DNA from: Methylocaldum sp. 14B
Lineage (GTDB): Bacteria; Pseudomonadota; Gammaproteobacteria; Methylococcales; Methylococcaceae
NCBI RefSeq assembly: GCF_002005105.1
Contig: NZ_MSCV01000015.1
Coordinates: 62,001-126,000 of the forward strand
DNA length: 64,000 bases
Direction: 5' to 3'
In this document: piece by piece, positions 25,903 to 35,474 of the stretch
How positions within the stretch are numbered: the stretch's first letter is position 1
Layout: every line of letters begins with the position of its first letter
Program-made: the position numbers and the translations under genes
Notes under the pieces: model-generated
What the model was told of the DNA's origin: nothing
What the model saw: the letters and a program-made list of their open reading frames with translations, nothing else
Database searches by the model: none

Positions 25903-26637
25903 TCAGCGCGGGAATGGGTCGAGCTCGTTTAATCGCCAATGGATGTCCGTTGCCCGTGCGCAGAGCGCGGCGCTGATATTTTCGCCGAGATCTAAACTTC
26001 GAAGGGACCACTCATCGGGATTACCGCACGATTCCGGAATCGTTTCCCAGCGTGGAACTTCGCCGGAAGCGAGGACGCACTGGGTAAGTCCGAGTCCCAA
26101 GCCCCGGCCTACCGCTTTGATAAACGCTTCCTTACACGTCCAAACATCGAAAAATGCGGCCAACCGGTGAGAGGGGGGCAGCGAACACCAGCGGTTGCGT
26201 TCGGAAGGAGCAAAACAGCGCTCAACCAGACCTTCTATGTGGGTAAGCGGACGCCTGATTTCAAGATCCACCCCAAGTGGCATGTCCACGCCCACGGCAA
26301 CGAGGGCCTGGTCTCCCGAGTGGGAAAGATTGAATACTAGCCCTCGGTCGGGTTCTGTCCCTGCGAGACGGGGTTTGCCGTGTTGGTTGCGTTCGAACTG
26401 GACGGTATGCGGTGCAATGCCTAAATAGCAAGACAGCAAGCATCGCAATGCCCCTTGCGTGGCAATGAAGCGCTGCTTATGAATATCGGAGCGGAACTGC
26501 GAACAGCGATCACGTTCGGCTGGAGCGAGCGCCTTCCAAAACGCATCACGATTAACGGGCATAACGCCGAGATTCAGGTGCCAAACGTGGATTTCTTTGC
26601 CTTTAGGATGCGCGATGGCATCGATTCGGGAATTCAT
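25903..26637 (-). CDS. 4'-phosphopantetheinyl transferase, Sfp type
   Basis: Transfers the phosphopantetheine arm of CoA to carrier proteins. The two family motifs are present: GVDLEIRRPL (Mg-binding Asp/Glu) and FFDVWTCKEAFIKAVGRGLG (WxxKEA). At 244 residues it is of the broad-specificity Sfp class rather than the short AcpS class. ATG at 26637 is chosen over the in-frame TTG at 26646; neither has a clear ribosome-binding site. No polyketide or peptide synthetase is in the window. A FabG-like reductase is encoded divergently 313 bp away and might share a carrier-protein pathway (inference). Confidence 0.88.
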   Translation of the reverse strand: MNSRIDAIAHPKGKEIHVWHLNLGVMPVNRDAFWKALAPAERDRCSQFRSDIHKQRFIATQGALRCLLSCYLGIAPHTVQFERNQHGKPRLAGTEPDRGLVFNLSHSGDQALVAVGVDMPLGVDLEIRRPLTHIEGLVERCFAPSERNRWCSLPPSHRLAAFFDVWTCKEAFIKAVGRGLGLGLTQCVLASGEVPRWETIPESCGNPDEWSLRSLDLGENISAALCARATDIHWRLNELDPFPR

Positions 26638-26950
26638 TATGTGCAAGTTGGTCGGGTAAAGCCGCGTTACGGAGTAACCAGCGGCTGGAGTCCATCTATA
26701 ACCGTTTCGAACTTGATTTTCGCGTATTGGAGTTCGCTTTCTTCGAACGGTCCGGGATTCGGGATGGCTTTCACGGCCGGCAAAACTTAAAATTCGCTCC
26801 TCATTGCGAACTCGTCGGCTCGTTTTTTAGATGTCAGCCGTACGATTGGAATTCCGAAATCTTAACGTAAAGCATAGATTAAGAAAAAATGAGCCTATAC
26901 CGGACTGAATTTCGGTTGGGCCGTGCTTTTGGACTGAGGCGGCTTGATCG
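26638..26950. other. 313-bp divergent intergenic region, no gene seen
   Basis: Lies between the leftward phosphopantetheinyl transferase and the rightward fabG-like gene. A short open frame crosses the left half but has no start or family resemblance. The right part (26820-26900) is AT-rich with GCATAGATTAAGAAAAAATG and is the likely promoter area of the fabG-like gene. No palindrome stands out. Confidence 0.4.
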
Positions 26951-27670
26951 ATGAGAAGAGCACTCATTACCGGCGGTAGCGGCGCCATCGGCGCGGCGGT
27001 TGCTCGACAATTGGCCGCTGACGGTCTGCATGTGGTGGTGCACGGTTTTGGAAATCGCGACGGAGCGTGCCGCGTGGTCGAAGACATCATGGCGCAAGGC
27101 GGATCGGCAGAAGCCGTTTTCTTTGACGTTGCCGATGACGAATCGGCTAAACGGGCTTTGGAGACGCTCTTGGAGGCCGGCCCTATCCAGGTCTTGGTGA
27201 ATAATGCCGGCATCCATGACGACGCGCCGCTGGCGGGTATGCGCAGGGAGCAGTGGAGGAACGTTCTCGAGGTTTCATTGACCGGTTTCTACAATGTCAC
27301 CCAGCCCTTGCTGCTGCCTATGATCCGAACTCGGTGGGGGCGCATTATAAGCGTCTCGTCGGTAGCTGCACTCATGGGGAACCGGGGGCAGGCCAATTAC
27401 GCAGCCGCGAAAGCGGGATTGATAGGTGCCTGCAAGTCGTTGGCTCTGGAAGTTGCATCTCGCGGAATCTCGGTGAACGTGGTTGCGCCGGGAATTATCG
27501 AAAGTCCGATGATTTCAGAAGCCTTCAATCCCGAATTGATCCAGCAACTGGTGCCCATGAAGCGCGCCGGAACGCCAGAGGAGGTGGCGCATCTGGTCGG
27601 CTTTTTGGCCTCGGACAAGGCGTCCTATATTACGGGGCAGGTGTTCTCCGTCAATGGCGGCATGGCATGA
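26951..27670 (+). CDS. FabG-like short-chain dehydrogenase (3-oxoacyl-ACP reductase)
   Basis: Short-chain dehydrogenase of 239 residues with the nucleotide-binding GGSGAIGA near the start, NNAG, the catalytic serine in SVSSVAA, YAAAK and the C-terminal ITGQVFSVNGGMA. The pattern is that of FabG 3-oxoacyl-ACP reductases. It lies outside any fatty-acid gene cluster and is coupled by ATGA overlap to a glycosyltransferase gene, an arrangement seen in accessory lipid pathways such as aryl-polyene clusters, though no ketosynthase or acyltransferase is present. A housekeeping fabG elsewhere is likely, so no symbol is given. Confidence 0.85.
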   Translation: MRRALITGGSGAIGAAVARQLAADGLHVVVHGFGNRDGACRVVEDIMAQGGSAEAVFFDVADDESAKRALETLLEAGPIQVLVNNAGIHDDAPLAGMRREQWRNVLEVSLTGFYNVTQPLLLPMIRTRWGRIISVSSVAALMGNRGQANYAAAKAGLIGACKSLALEVASRGISVNVVAPGIIESPMISEAFNPELIQQLVPMKRAGTPEEVAHLVGFLASDKASYITGQVFSVNGGMA

Positions 27671-28449
27671 ATCCGGATCGGACCGGCGGCAGAAACGCGG
27701 CATATGCCCTGGTGATTCCGGCGTTCAATGAGGCGGCGACCATCCGGGAGGTCGTGGGCGCAGCGCTTCGGTACGTGCCGCGCATCATCGTCGTGGACGA
27801 CGGCTCGACCGACGGGACTTCCTCGACACTGGACGGGCTCGATATCGAATTGCTCCGGAACGAAACGAATCAGGGCAAAGCGGCTAGTCTTTGGCGTGGC
27901 TTACAGCACGCATTGCGAGATGAAAGCATCCTTGCCGTAATGACGATGGACGGCGACGGTCAACATGATCCGGCTGAAATTCCCAGGCTGCTTTCGGCGG
28001 CGCATCGGTTCCCGCACCATATCGTGATCGGATCCAGGCTGTGGAATAGGGCAGCCATACCGTCGGCACGCTACCGCGCCAACCGTTTCGCCAATTTTTG
28101 GATCGCTTGGGCTTCCGGGCAACCGATAGAGGATAGCCAATCGGGGTTTCGGATTTATCCCGCCGATTTGATCCGCTCGGTGAAATTGTCCTGTACTCGA
28201 GAAAGGAGTTTTGTATTTGAGAGCGAAATTCTGATCGAGGGGGCTCGCATGGGGTTTTATGCCATGCCGGTGCGGGTCAGTACCGTTTATCGCGCTAATG
28301 CGCGTCCCAGCCATTTCCGCCCGGTGACGGATATCCTCAGAATTACGCGCATGGTGGCGTGGAAGCTGATCACGAAAGGACTTTATTTAAAGGGACTTTG
28401 GCGCAGCTTGACCATGCGCCCGATAAGCTGCGAGCAGTGTGGCTCGTAG
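27667..28449 (+). CDS. Family 2 glycosyltransferase (DPM1-like)
   Basis: The frame is open back to 27253, but the glycosyltransferase begins at the ATG at 27667, overlapping the fabG-like stop as ATGA. The 260-residue GT-A domain shows VIPAFNEAATIREVV, VVDDGSTDGT and the metal-binding MDGDGQHDP. The absence of strong C-terminal membrane helices suggests a soluble or peripheral enzyme of the polyprenyl-phosphate sugar transferase type. Coupling to a FabG-like reductase suggests a shared lipid or polyketide product; substrates are unknown. Confidence 0.85.
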   Translation: MNPDRTGGRNAAYALVIPAFNEAATIREVVGAALRYVPRIIVVDDGSTDGTSSTLDGLDIELLRNETNQGKAASLWRGLQHALRDESILAVMTMDGDGQHDPAEIPRLLSAAHRFPHHIVIGSRLWNRAAIPSARYRANRFANFWIAWASGQPIEDSQSGFRIYPADLIRSVKLSCTRERSFVFESEILIEGARMGFYAMPVRVSTVYRANARPSHFRPVTDILRITRMVAWKLITKGLYLKGLWRSLTMRPISCEQCGS

Positions 28450-28478
28450 CGGATTTTACGGAAGCGGAATATCGGATA

Positions 28479-29774
28479 ATGGCGATCGATTCGGTTCAGG
28501 GTGGTGTTCAGACGACCGAGCAGGTGCTCTTTTTTACCCTGGTACAGGTCGCAATCATCATTATTGCGGCGCGCGTGGCGGGCTATTTGGCCAGGCGGGT
28601 CGGCCAGCCTCGGGCCGTGGGCGAGATCGTCGCCGGGCTCTTGCTCGGTCCTTCGCTATTCGGCGTGCTCGCGCCGGAAACGTTCCAGCTGATATTTCGG
28701 ACTGCCGACACGACGCCTATCAGCATTATGAGTCAGATCGGACTGATTATGTTGATGTTTCAAGTCGGTCTGGAATTCGATTTCTCACAGCTCAAATCGC
28801 GACAAAACCAGCGGGCGGTCGGCCTAATCAGCGTGATGGGAATTGCGGCGCCATTCACGCTCGGACTGGTATTCGGCTATGGGTCCGCTCCCCATCTCGC
28901 CTCCGGAATTTCGGCGTCGGCGTACGCCTTATTCATGGCCACTGCGTTTTCGATTACGGCGGTGCCTATTTTGGGGCGCATCATGATGGAGTTCGATCTG
29001 ACGCGCACGCGGATCGGGGTAATCACCATCTCGTCGGCTGCCGTCAATGACGCGGTCGGGTGGACTTTGCTGGCGTTCATATCCGCTGCGGTGACCGCGC
29101 ATTTTTCCATTATCGGCATGTTGGCGCAGGTCGGCTCGCTTCTGCTTTACGTCATTGTGTGCTGGTCTGTGGTGCGGCAAGCTCTGCGGTTCATCGTACG
29201 TCGTTTCGAATTCAATCATCAGGCGTTGCCGCAAGACCTGATGGCGATTCTCCTGGTTATTGTGTTCACTTCGGCCATGTTGACCAGCAAGCTCGGAATT
29301 TTTGCCATCTTCGGCGGATTCATGATGGGCGTGCTGTTGCATGATCAGCATGAACTCGTGGAGGCATGGAAGCATAAGGTCGCGGATTTGGTGACGGTGT
29401 TTTTCCTGCCGATCTTCTTTACGTATACCGGCCTGCGTACCGATGTGGGAGGATTGGAAACCGCTGAGCTCTGGTTTTGGTGCGCAGCGCTGGTTTTTCT
29501 AGCGGTTTTGGGTAAATTCGGCGGCTGTTACGTCGCGGCTCGGATTTCCGGCTTGAAGAGACCGGAGGCGCGGAACATCGCCATCATGATGAATACGAGG
29601 GCGCTGATGGAGCTTGTCGTCATAAATTTAGGATTCGAGCTCGGCGTGATTCCTCCTCAGGTCTTCACCATGCTGGTGCTCATGGCGATCGCCAGTACGA
29701 TCATGACGGCGCCGGGGCTCCGTGCATGGCTGCCGTCCATCGGGCACGCGATCCCGGCGGGGCGGGATGCGTGA
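28479..29774 (+). CDS. CPA2-family monovalent cation/proton antiporter
   Basis: 431 residues with about 12 hydrophobic segments matching the Na+/H+ exchanger domain of KefB/CPA2 antiporters: RRVGQPRAVGEIVAGLLLGP, IGLIMLMFQVGLEFD, SAAVNDAVGW (the ion-binding Asp of the ND motif) and NTRALMELVVINLG. No TrkA-N or TrkA-C domain is attached. The open frame extends to 28359, but the ATG at 28479 begins the protein 29 bp after the glycosyltransferase stop. It may be co-transcribed with the two genes before it. Confidence 0.88.
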   Translation: MAIDSVQGGVQTTEQVLFFTLVQVAIIIIAARVAGYLARRVGQPRAVGEIVAGLLLGPSLFGVLAPETFQLIFRTADTTPISIMSQIGLIMLMFQVGLEFDFSQLKSRQNQRAVGLISVMGIAAPFTLGLVFGYGSAPHLASGISASAYALFMATAFSITAVPILGRIMMEFDLTRTRIGVITISSAAVNDAVGWTLLAFISAAVTAHFSIIGMLAQVGSLLLYVIVCWSVVRQALRFIVRRFEFNHQALPQDLMAILLVIVFTSAMLTSKLGIFAIFGGFMMGVLLHDQHELVEAWKHKVADLVTVFFLPIFFTYTGLRTDVGGLETAELWFWCAALVFLAVLGKFGGCYVAARISGLKRPEARNIAIMMNTRALMELVVINLGFELGVIPPQVFTMLVLMAIASTIMTAPGLRAWLPSIGHAIPAGRDA

Positions 29775-29790
29775 GCCGTGAGCCGGTTTT

Positions 29791-30432
29791 TTATGGCCGC
29801 GAGCGGCGCTTCTCCAAACTTTCCCGCCAGGACTGCGACAGCGCCTCGACCCGGAGGGCTTTCTCGATAATCTCTTGTTGGCGCGGTCCTTTTACGATAG
29901 CGAGCATCGCATCCTTGATATTCAATCGCTCCTCATCCTCCTGGAGGCGAACAATCGTGTCGCCGGAACGCACCTCGCCCTCCTCAAGTACTCGAAAATA
30001 AAATCCGGTTCGGCCCGAGCTGAGAAAAACATTTACAAACGAGGGATCGCCCATTTTGATCCCCAGTTTGAAACAAGGGACGCGCGGTTGGGTGACTTGA
30101 ACCACAATCTTGCCGATTCGAAAGACGTCGCCGATGTGTACGGATTCATCGGGCATTCCGCTGACAGTGAAGTTTTCGCCGAACTGCCCGAAAGGCAGGG
30201 GCGGCTTCTCCAATTCCCGTTCCCAAAAGCGGTAGTTTTCTACGGTGTAAACATATATCGCTTTGTCCTTGCCGCCATGGTTCTTGAGATCGACTTGTAC
30301 ATCGCCCTCTAGCCCGAAGGCGCCGGCTTTGACCGGGCCCTTCGTGGGCTCTTTGTAAATGCCAGTGAAAATCCGGCGGCCGTCATGTTCGACCTGTTTC
30401 GGCTCGGCTAGGCTGATTGCCAAGAGTTCCAT
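29791..30432 (-). CDS. MOSC-domain protein (YiiM-like)
   Basis: 213-residue MOSC domain protein, a fold tied to molybdenum-cofactor sulfur transfer and detoxifying reductions. GAFGLEGDVQVDLKNHGGKD, GENFTVSGMPDESVHIGD and the conserved cysteine in TQPRVPCFKLG are visible. ATG at 30432 has GAGG 5 bases before it; the in-frame GTG at 30438 lies inside that ribosome-binding sequence and is rejected. It follows rnhB by 37 bp and is the last gene of the leftward envelope operon. YiiM-type proteins act on N-hydroxylated bases; that is only family knowledge here. Confidence 0.87.
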   Translation of the reverse strand: MELLAISLAEPKQVEHDGRRIFTGIYKEPTKGPVKAGAFGLEGDVQVDLKNHGGKDKAIYVYTVENYRFWERELEKPPLPFGQFGENFTVSGMPDESVHIGDVFRIGKIVVQVTQPRVPCFKLGIKMGDPSFVNVFLSSGRTGFYFRVLEEGEVRSGDTIVRLQEDEERLNIKDAMLAIVKGPRQQEIIEKALRVEALSQSWRESLEKRRSRP

Positions 30433-30469
30433 CGGCACCTCGTTGAAAGTTGGACTGATGCTAATCCGA

Positions 30470-31036
30470 TCACGGGACGCTCGCTCGCCTTACCGGTCCG
30501 AAAGATCGTCTATGGCTCGGACTCGGTCCCAATTCGCGTAAGCGCGAGATATGGATCGCCGTGGGATAGCCTTTGTGGACGGCGAAGTCGTAGCCGGGAT
30601 GCAGGTTGTCGAGAATTTGCATTTCCCGGTCCCGAAACACTTTGGCCAGTATCGATGCGGCAGAAATCGCCGGCACGGTGGCGTCTCCACCGATAATGGC
30701 TTCGCCCGGACAAGGGAATGCCGGATATTGGTTGCCGTCCACCATAGCCCAATCCGGTTTTATCGGTAGAGCGTCAAAGGCCCGGCGCATCGCCAAGAGC
30801 GACGCCTGGAGAATGTTGATTCGATCGATCTCGCTTGCTTCGGCTCGGCCTACTGCCCAAGCGAAAGCTTTGGTCCTGATGGCTGCGGCCAGATCTTGGC
30901 GGCGTTGCGGCGTCAGCTTTTTGGAATCGGCCAGCCCCGAGATGTGAAAACGATCTTCGATGATCACCACCGCCGCCACTACCGGTCCGGCGATACATCC
31001 GCGGCCCACTTCGTCGCAACCGGCAATCAGTGCCAT
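30470..31036 (-). CDS. rnhB: Ribonuclease HII
   Basis: Removes RNA, especially single ribonucleotides, from DNA duplexes. The 188 residues have the family's acidic residues in IAGCDEVGRGCIAGPV, the Asp of AMVDGNQ and the AASILAKVFRDREM helix. Length is typical of bacterial RNase HII. It follows lpxA by 35 bp, the place where lpxB would normally intervene, and precedes the MOSC gene. Confidence 0.95.
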   Translation of the reverse strand: MALIAGCDEVGRGCIAGPVVAAVVIIEDRFHISGLADSKKLTPQRRQDLAAAIRTKAFAWAVGRAEASEIDRINILQASLLAMRRAFDALPIKPDWAMVDGNQYPAFPCPGEAIIGGDATVPAISAASILAKVFRDREMQILDNLHPGYDFAVHKGYPTAIHISRLRELGPSPSHRRSFGPVRRASVP

Positions 31037-31071
31037 GGCATTCGATTCCGAACGAGCCTATCCGCCGTCTA

Positions 31072-31842
31072 TCAGCGGATGATGCTCCGGCCGGTTTGCT
31101 TGAGGAAGTCCACCATTTTTTGAATCTCGGGCGTTTCGGCTGTCATCTCGTCGAGTTGCTGGATCGCCTCGTCGAGTTTTAGCCGGGATTTGTACACGGT
31201 CTTATAGGCTTTGCGAATCTGCCGAATCGATTCGGGATTAAAACCTTGTCTCTCCAGTCCCACCGTATTGATCCCGTGGGGTTTCGTGGGGCAGCCACCA
31301 ACCATGACATAAGGCAGAATGTCGCGCGTAATGACGCTGCCCATGGCGGAAAAGCTGTGTTGCCCGATCTTGCAAAATTGGTGTACCAGCGAAAAGCCAC
31401 CCAATATGGCGTAATCGTCCACGCGGACATGGCCCGCGAGCGAAGCGGCATTGGCCATGATGACATGGCTGCCTATGACGCAGTCATGAGCGACATGGGT
31501 GTATGCCATCAGCAAATTGTCATCACCGATACGGGTAATTCCTTGATCTTGAACAGTGCCGCGATGAATCGTGACGTACTCGCGAATGACGTTGCGATCG
31601 CCGATATCGAGGTAGGTGACTTCACCATGATACTTTTTGTCTTGTGGGTCTTCCCCCACGGAAGCGAACTGAAAGATCCGGTTATGTTTTCCGATACGGG
31701 TCGGCCCTTTGATAACCGCATGAGGACCAATTTCGGTGCCGGAGTCGATTCGGACATCGGGTCCGATGATCGCGTAGGCTCCTACACGGACGTCGTTCGC
31801 TAGCTCACAGGAAGGATCGATAATAGCTGTGGGATGAATCAA
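31072..31842 (-). CDS. lpxA: UDP-N-acetylglucosamine acyltransferase LpxA
   Basis: First enzyme of lipid A synthesis, transferring a 3-hydroxyacyl chain from ACP to UDP-GlcNAc. The left-handed helix repeats are clear ([17 protein letters not shown] and similar hexapeptides) and the catalytic His lies in [12 protein letters not shown]. Homology starts at IHPTAIID, so the TTG at 31842 is preferred: it overlaps the fabZ stop as TTGA and has GGAG 8 bases upstream. This gives 256 residues. lpxD, normally before fabZ, is missing from the cluster. Confidence 0.94.
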   Translation of the reverse strand: MIHPTAIIDPSCELANDVRVGAYAIIGPDVRIDSGTEIGPHAVIKGPTRIGKHNRIFQFASVGEDPQDKKYHGEVTYLDIGDRNVIREYVTIHRGTVQDQGITRIGDDNLLMAYTHVAHDCVIGSHVIMANAASLAGHVRVDDYAILGGFSLVHQFCKIGQHSFSAMGSVITRDILPYVMVGGCPTKPHGINTVGLERQGFNPESIRQIRKAYKTVYKSRLKLDEAIQQLDEMTAETPEIQKMVDFLKQTGRSIIR

Positions 31843-32279
31843 GACTCCTGCTCCGCCGCCGCACACATGATTTCCGCACTGGCTACGAATTCCCCGTCGA
31901 CCTCGGCACGGCAGGAAAACGCCCAGATATTCCGCTTGTGACGCAGATAAGTCGCTTCCAGCATCAGACGGTCGCCTGGAACGACCGGGCGCTTAAAACG
32001 AACCTTGTCCAGGCCGACAAGGTAGTAAACCATCCCTTTTCCCAAGACATCCGGTGCGGTTTCCGATGCAAGCAGACCCGTCGTCTGAGCTAGCGCCTCG
32101 ATAATCAAAACCCCGGGCATGATGGGCAGTTCCGGGAAATGTCCAGTAAAAAAAGGTTCGTTATAGGTCACATTCTTGAAAGCCAAGAGCCGCTTGCCGG
32201 GATCTACCTCAAGAACCCTGTCCACGAGAAGAAAAGGATATCGATGAGGTAGATACTCTTTTATTTTTTGAATATCCAA
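31839..32279 (-). CDS. fabZ: 3-hydroxyacyl-ACP dehydratase FabZ
   Basis: Hot-dog-fold dehydratase of the fatty-acid elongation cycle. The 146 residues contain [20 protein letters not shown] and the catalytic motif [19 protein letters not shown]. It sits between skp and lpxA as in other gammaproteobacteria, which balances 3-hydroxyacyl-ACP use between phospholipids and lipid A. Its stop overlaps the TTG start of lpxA. Confidence 0.96.
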   Translation of the reverse strand: MDIQKIKEYLPHRYPFLLVDRVLEVDPGKRLLAFKNVTYNEPFFTGHFPELPIMPGVLIIEALAQTTGLLASETAPDVLGKGMVYYLVGLDKVRFKRPVVPGDRLMLEATYLRHKRNIWAFSCRAEVDGEFVASAEIMCAAAEQES

Positions 32280-32327
32280 AGGCGCTTTTCCTTTTTCGGG
32301 TATGGATGAGATTACAGCTCAGCCGAA

Positions 32328-32837
32328 TTAATTTTTATAGCTATCTCTGAGTTTTTTCTCGACCTTGCTGGTCACGTCAACCGTTTCGCTGGCAAATACC
32401 ACCCCATCCGTCAAAAGGAGGTCAAAGCTCTCGTCCTTGGCCAGGGATTGAATGGCTTCGAAGATCTCTTTCTGCAATTGGGTCAATTCTTCGTTACGGC
32501 GGAGATTAAAATCTTCTCGAAACTCGTCTTGCAAGCGCTTGGCTTCGCGCTTACGGCTGATGATTTCTTTATCCATTTTTTGCCGTTCGGAATCGCTCAT
32601 TATCGCGGCATCCTTGGCGAGTTTTTCTTCCATCGATTTGATCGCTTTCTGCTCGGTAACCAGTTTCTTGTCGCGCGGTGCAAATTCCCGTTCCAGCTCT
32701 TTCTTGGCTTTTTCCGCCTGCGGTGCCTTTTCCAATAACCGAGCGACATTGACAAATCCAATTTTGAGTTCGGCGGCCTCAAGGCTCATGCTCGCCAATA
32801 AGCCAAGCAGTGCAAAACCAATGCTTTTCTTTAACAT
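32328..32837 (-). CDS. skp: Periplasmic chaperone Skp/OmpH
   Basis: Signal peptide (about residues 1-21, ending LEAAEL) followed by a highly charged, long coiled-coil region from about 45 to 125 and the C-terminal FDLLLTDGVVFASETVDVTS that closes the trimer body. The 169 residues match OmpH/Skp, the chaperone that holds unfolded outer-membrane proteins for BamA. It lies downstream of bamA, separated by 170 bp, and 48 bp before fabZ. Confidence 0.94.
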   Translation of the reverse strand: MLKKSIGFALLGLLASMSLEAAELKIGFVNVARLLEKAPQAEKAKKELEREFAPRDKKLVTEQKAIKSMEEKLAKDAAIMSDSERQKMDKEIISRKREAKRLQDEFREDFNLRRNEELTQLQKEIFEAIQSLAKDESFDLLLTDGVVFASETVDVTSKVEKKLRDSYKN

Positions 32838-33007
32838 GTTCTAAGTCTCACTTCGAAAATTCGGTTAATGGAAAGGTTATTGATGGAAGAAATATTGAAG
32901 CTTAATAGTCTTGGAATTGAAATTCGCCGAGTTGTCTCTCACGGATTATACAAGAACTGTTCAGCGCCCAGCGACTCTCGACATCGTCTTGTGCCGTGGC
33001 GGGATCG

Positions 33008-35308
33008 TCAGAATCCGGAGCCGAACGAGAACTGAAAGTTTTGAACATCGTCTCTGCCACTAGCGTTTATAGGTTGCGCGATACTGAAACCCAAAGCGCC
33101 GAAAGGTGACAGCCACTTGGCCGAAAGTCCCGCGGAGTAGCGGATTTCACCTAAATCATAGGTACCGTCAAAAACATTGCCGGCATCGATGAATGTCCCC
33201 AGACGGAGGTTCTTGCTGTCTTGCATGAAGGGCACCGGGAAGAAGAGTTCGGCGGTGCCGACCAATTTGCTCGATCCCCCGAAAGGGAGGTTGCCGCCGA
33301 GCCCCTGGTTGTTGGGCTTGGTGAGCGGACCCAGTGTATTGGGTCGAAAGCCCCGGACAGACTGGGGACCTCCCGCGAAATAATGTTCGAAAAACGGCAG
33401 GCTTCCGGTATCGCCGTAACCATCGCCATAAGCGATTTCACCCTCCAGCATGAAGGTCAGATCCTTCGCGATCGGGAAATAGTGCTGAAGCTTATAGCTG
33501 GCTTTATAGTAATTCAGGTCGCTGATAGGCACCGATGCCAGTATTGAAAGGCGCTGGGATCCACCCTTCGTCGGAAAGATGGCTCGGTTCAGGGTGTCGT
33601 GAACCCAGCCGGCCGCCATCGTCAAGGTGTTGTACTTGTCGCCGTTTTCTTCGATAAAGTCGAGAATCTCCTGCGACGATCTGGATGCGGCATCGAGCTT
33701 CGTGTGTTCAAGATCCAGGTTGAAGCGCAGACTGTCGAATTCGTTCAGCGGAATACCGAGGTTGGCCCCCGCGGAGGCGACGTCGGTGTTGTAACGAGCA
33801 AGGTACATTCGCGACGCATCGGTGTTTCTGTAGCTGAGATCGAAACCGCTGCTGATGCCGTCCAGGGTCATGTACGGATTGAAATAACCGAGTCGATAAA
33901 TCGTATTGACGCTGCTGTTGTTGAATGTGAAATTGATCCTTTTGCCGGTGCCGAAGACATTGTCCTGAGTAATGTTGGCATTAAAAATGATGCCTTGCGC
34001 CTGGGAAAAGCCGACGCCCGCCATCAGGTTACCGGACGGTTTTTCCACGACATTGTAATTGACGTCTATCTGGTCGGTGGTTCCGGCGACGGCCGGCGTT
34101 TCGACGTTGACCTCCTGGAAATAGCCCAGCCGCTCCAGTCGGGTTTTGGATCGCTCGATCTTGCTGGTGGAAGCCCAAGCCGCCTCCATTTGGCGCATTT
34201 CGCGCCGCAGTACTTCGTCCCGTGTCTTGGTGTTGCCGTGAAAATTGACGCGGCGAACATAAACCTGTTTGCCGGGATCGACGAAGAAGGTAATCGAAAC
34301 GGTTTTTTGCGCCTCATTGATGTCGGGCACCATGTTGACGTTCGCAAATATATACCCTTCATCGCCCAAGCGATCGGATATTGCCTTGGAGGTTTCCGTA
34401 GCCAGCTTGCGCGAGAAGGTATCGCTCGGGCCGATCTTGACCAGCGGTGTCAACTCTTCGGGCGGAACGATCAGTTTGCCTGTCAGTTTGACTTCGTTGA
34501 CCGAGTAGACCTCGCCCTCTTTGACATTGATCGTAATATAGATTTCTTTCTTGTCGGGCGTAATGGAAACTTGGGTGGACTCGATTTCGAAGTTGATGTA
34601 GCCCCTGTCCAAATAATACGATCGCAAACGCTCCAGGTCGGCGGAGAGTTTTTGCTTCGAGTATTGGTCGTTCTTGGTGTAGAACGAAAGCAGGTTCGGC
34701 GTGCTGAGCTCGAATTGTTCCAGGAGCTCTTCATCGTCAAAGGTATTGTTGCCGACGATATTGATCTGTTTGATCTTGGCGACCTTACCTTCGGAAATCT
34801 TGATGTTGACCGAGACTCGGTTGCGCGGAAGGTCGGTCACAACCGAATCGATTTTCAGCCCGTATTTTCCGCGGCTGTAATACTGTCGGCGGAGTTCCTG
34901 TTCGACTTTATCGAGGATTTGGCGATCGAATACTTTTCCTTCGGAAAGTCCTACGCCTTTTAAGGCTTTTGTGAGGTCTTCCGTGCTGATGTCCTTGTTG
35001 CCTTCGATCTTCACATTCGCGATGGAAGGACGCTCGTCGACGACGACGACCAAGACGTTTCCGTCCTGTTCCAGTCGAACATCCCTGAAGAAGCCCGTCT
35101 TGAACAAGGCTTTGATGGATTCCGCCGACTGCCGCTGGTCGAAAAGGTCGCCGACTTTGACCGGGAGGTAATTGAACACAGTACCGGCTGAAACTCTCTG
35201 CAACCCCTCGACACGTATGTCTTCGATCACGAACGGTTCGAGCCCCCAGGCAGAGAAGGAACAGAAAATCCCTAACAACAGCAATTTCGCTAGTTTGTAG
35301 CGGTTCAT
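33008..35308 (-). CDS. bamA: Outer-membrane protein assembly factor BamA
   Basis: Core of the beta-barrel assembly machine. A signal peptide (to about residue 22) is followed by five POTRA domains (the first begins FVIEDIRVEGLQRVSAGTVF) and a C-terminal 16-strand barrel with GGPQSVRGFRPNTLGP in the loop L6 region (the VRGF motif) and a terminal Phe (FSFGSGF), the recognition signal of barrel proteins. The 766 residues are slightly short of the E. coli protein. In many relatives rseP stands before bamA; here phoU does. Confidence 0.96.
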   Translation of the reverse strand: MNRYKLAKLLLLGIFCSFSAWGLEPFVIEDIRVEGLQRVSAGTVFNYLPVKVGDLFDQRQSAESIKALFKTGFFRDVRLEQDGNVLVVVVDERPSIANVKIEGNKDISTEDLTKALKGVGLSEGKVFDRQILDKVEQELRRQYYSRGKYGLKIDSVVTDLPRNRVSVNIKISEGKVAKIKQINIVGNNTFDDEELLEQFELSTPNLLSFYTKNDQYSKQKLSADLERLRSYYLDRGYINFEIESTQVSITPDKKEIYITINVKEGEVYSVNEVKLTGKLIVPPEELTPLVKIGPSDTFSRKLATETSKAISDRLGDEGYIFANVNMVPDINEAQKTVSITFFVDPGKQVYVRRVNFHGNTKTRDEVLRREMRQMEAAWASTSKIERSKTRLERLGYFQEVNVETPAVAGTTDQIDVNYNVVEKPSGNLMAGVGFSQAQGIIFNANITQDNVFGTGKRINFTFNNSSVNTIYRLGYFNPYMTLDGISSGFDLSYRNTDASRMYLARYNTDVASAGANLGIPLNEFDSLRFNLDLEHTKLDAASRSSQEILDFIEENGDKYNTLTMAAGWVHDTLNRAIFPTKGGSQRLSILASVPISDLNYYKASYKLQHYFPIAKDLTFMLEGEIAYGDGYGDTGSLPFFEHYFAGGPQSVRGFRPNTLGPLTKPNNQGLGGNLPFGGSSKLVGTAELFFPVPFMQDSKNLRLGTFIDAGNVFDGTYDLGEIRYSAGLSAKWLSPFGALGFSIAQPINASGRDDVQNFQFSFGSGF

Positions 35309-35474
35309 GGATTAGGGGAGTTGGGATCGCAGGGGATGGTTGGTATAAGTAGCTCGGAAAATCTAATGGATATGGCCCATTACACGCTTGCGATCAAATC
35401 CATGACGATCCTGGCGAGTTCAATCTTCGCTGATGGAAGGGAATCCAAAATCCTTGAAGTCCAAGGCGATGACA

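Noticed and set aside
26638-26790. Upstream extension of the phosphopantetheinyl transferase frame
   Set aside because: The frame stays open but offers no start codon with a ribosome-binding site and the sequence does not match the family's N-terminus.
33599-34963. Plus-strand frame of 454 codons opposite bamA
   Set aside because: Antisense shadow of the POTRA region; no family resemblance or ribosome-binding site.
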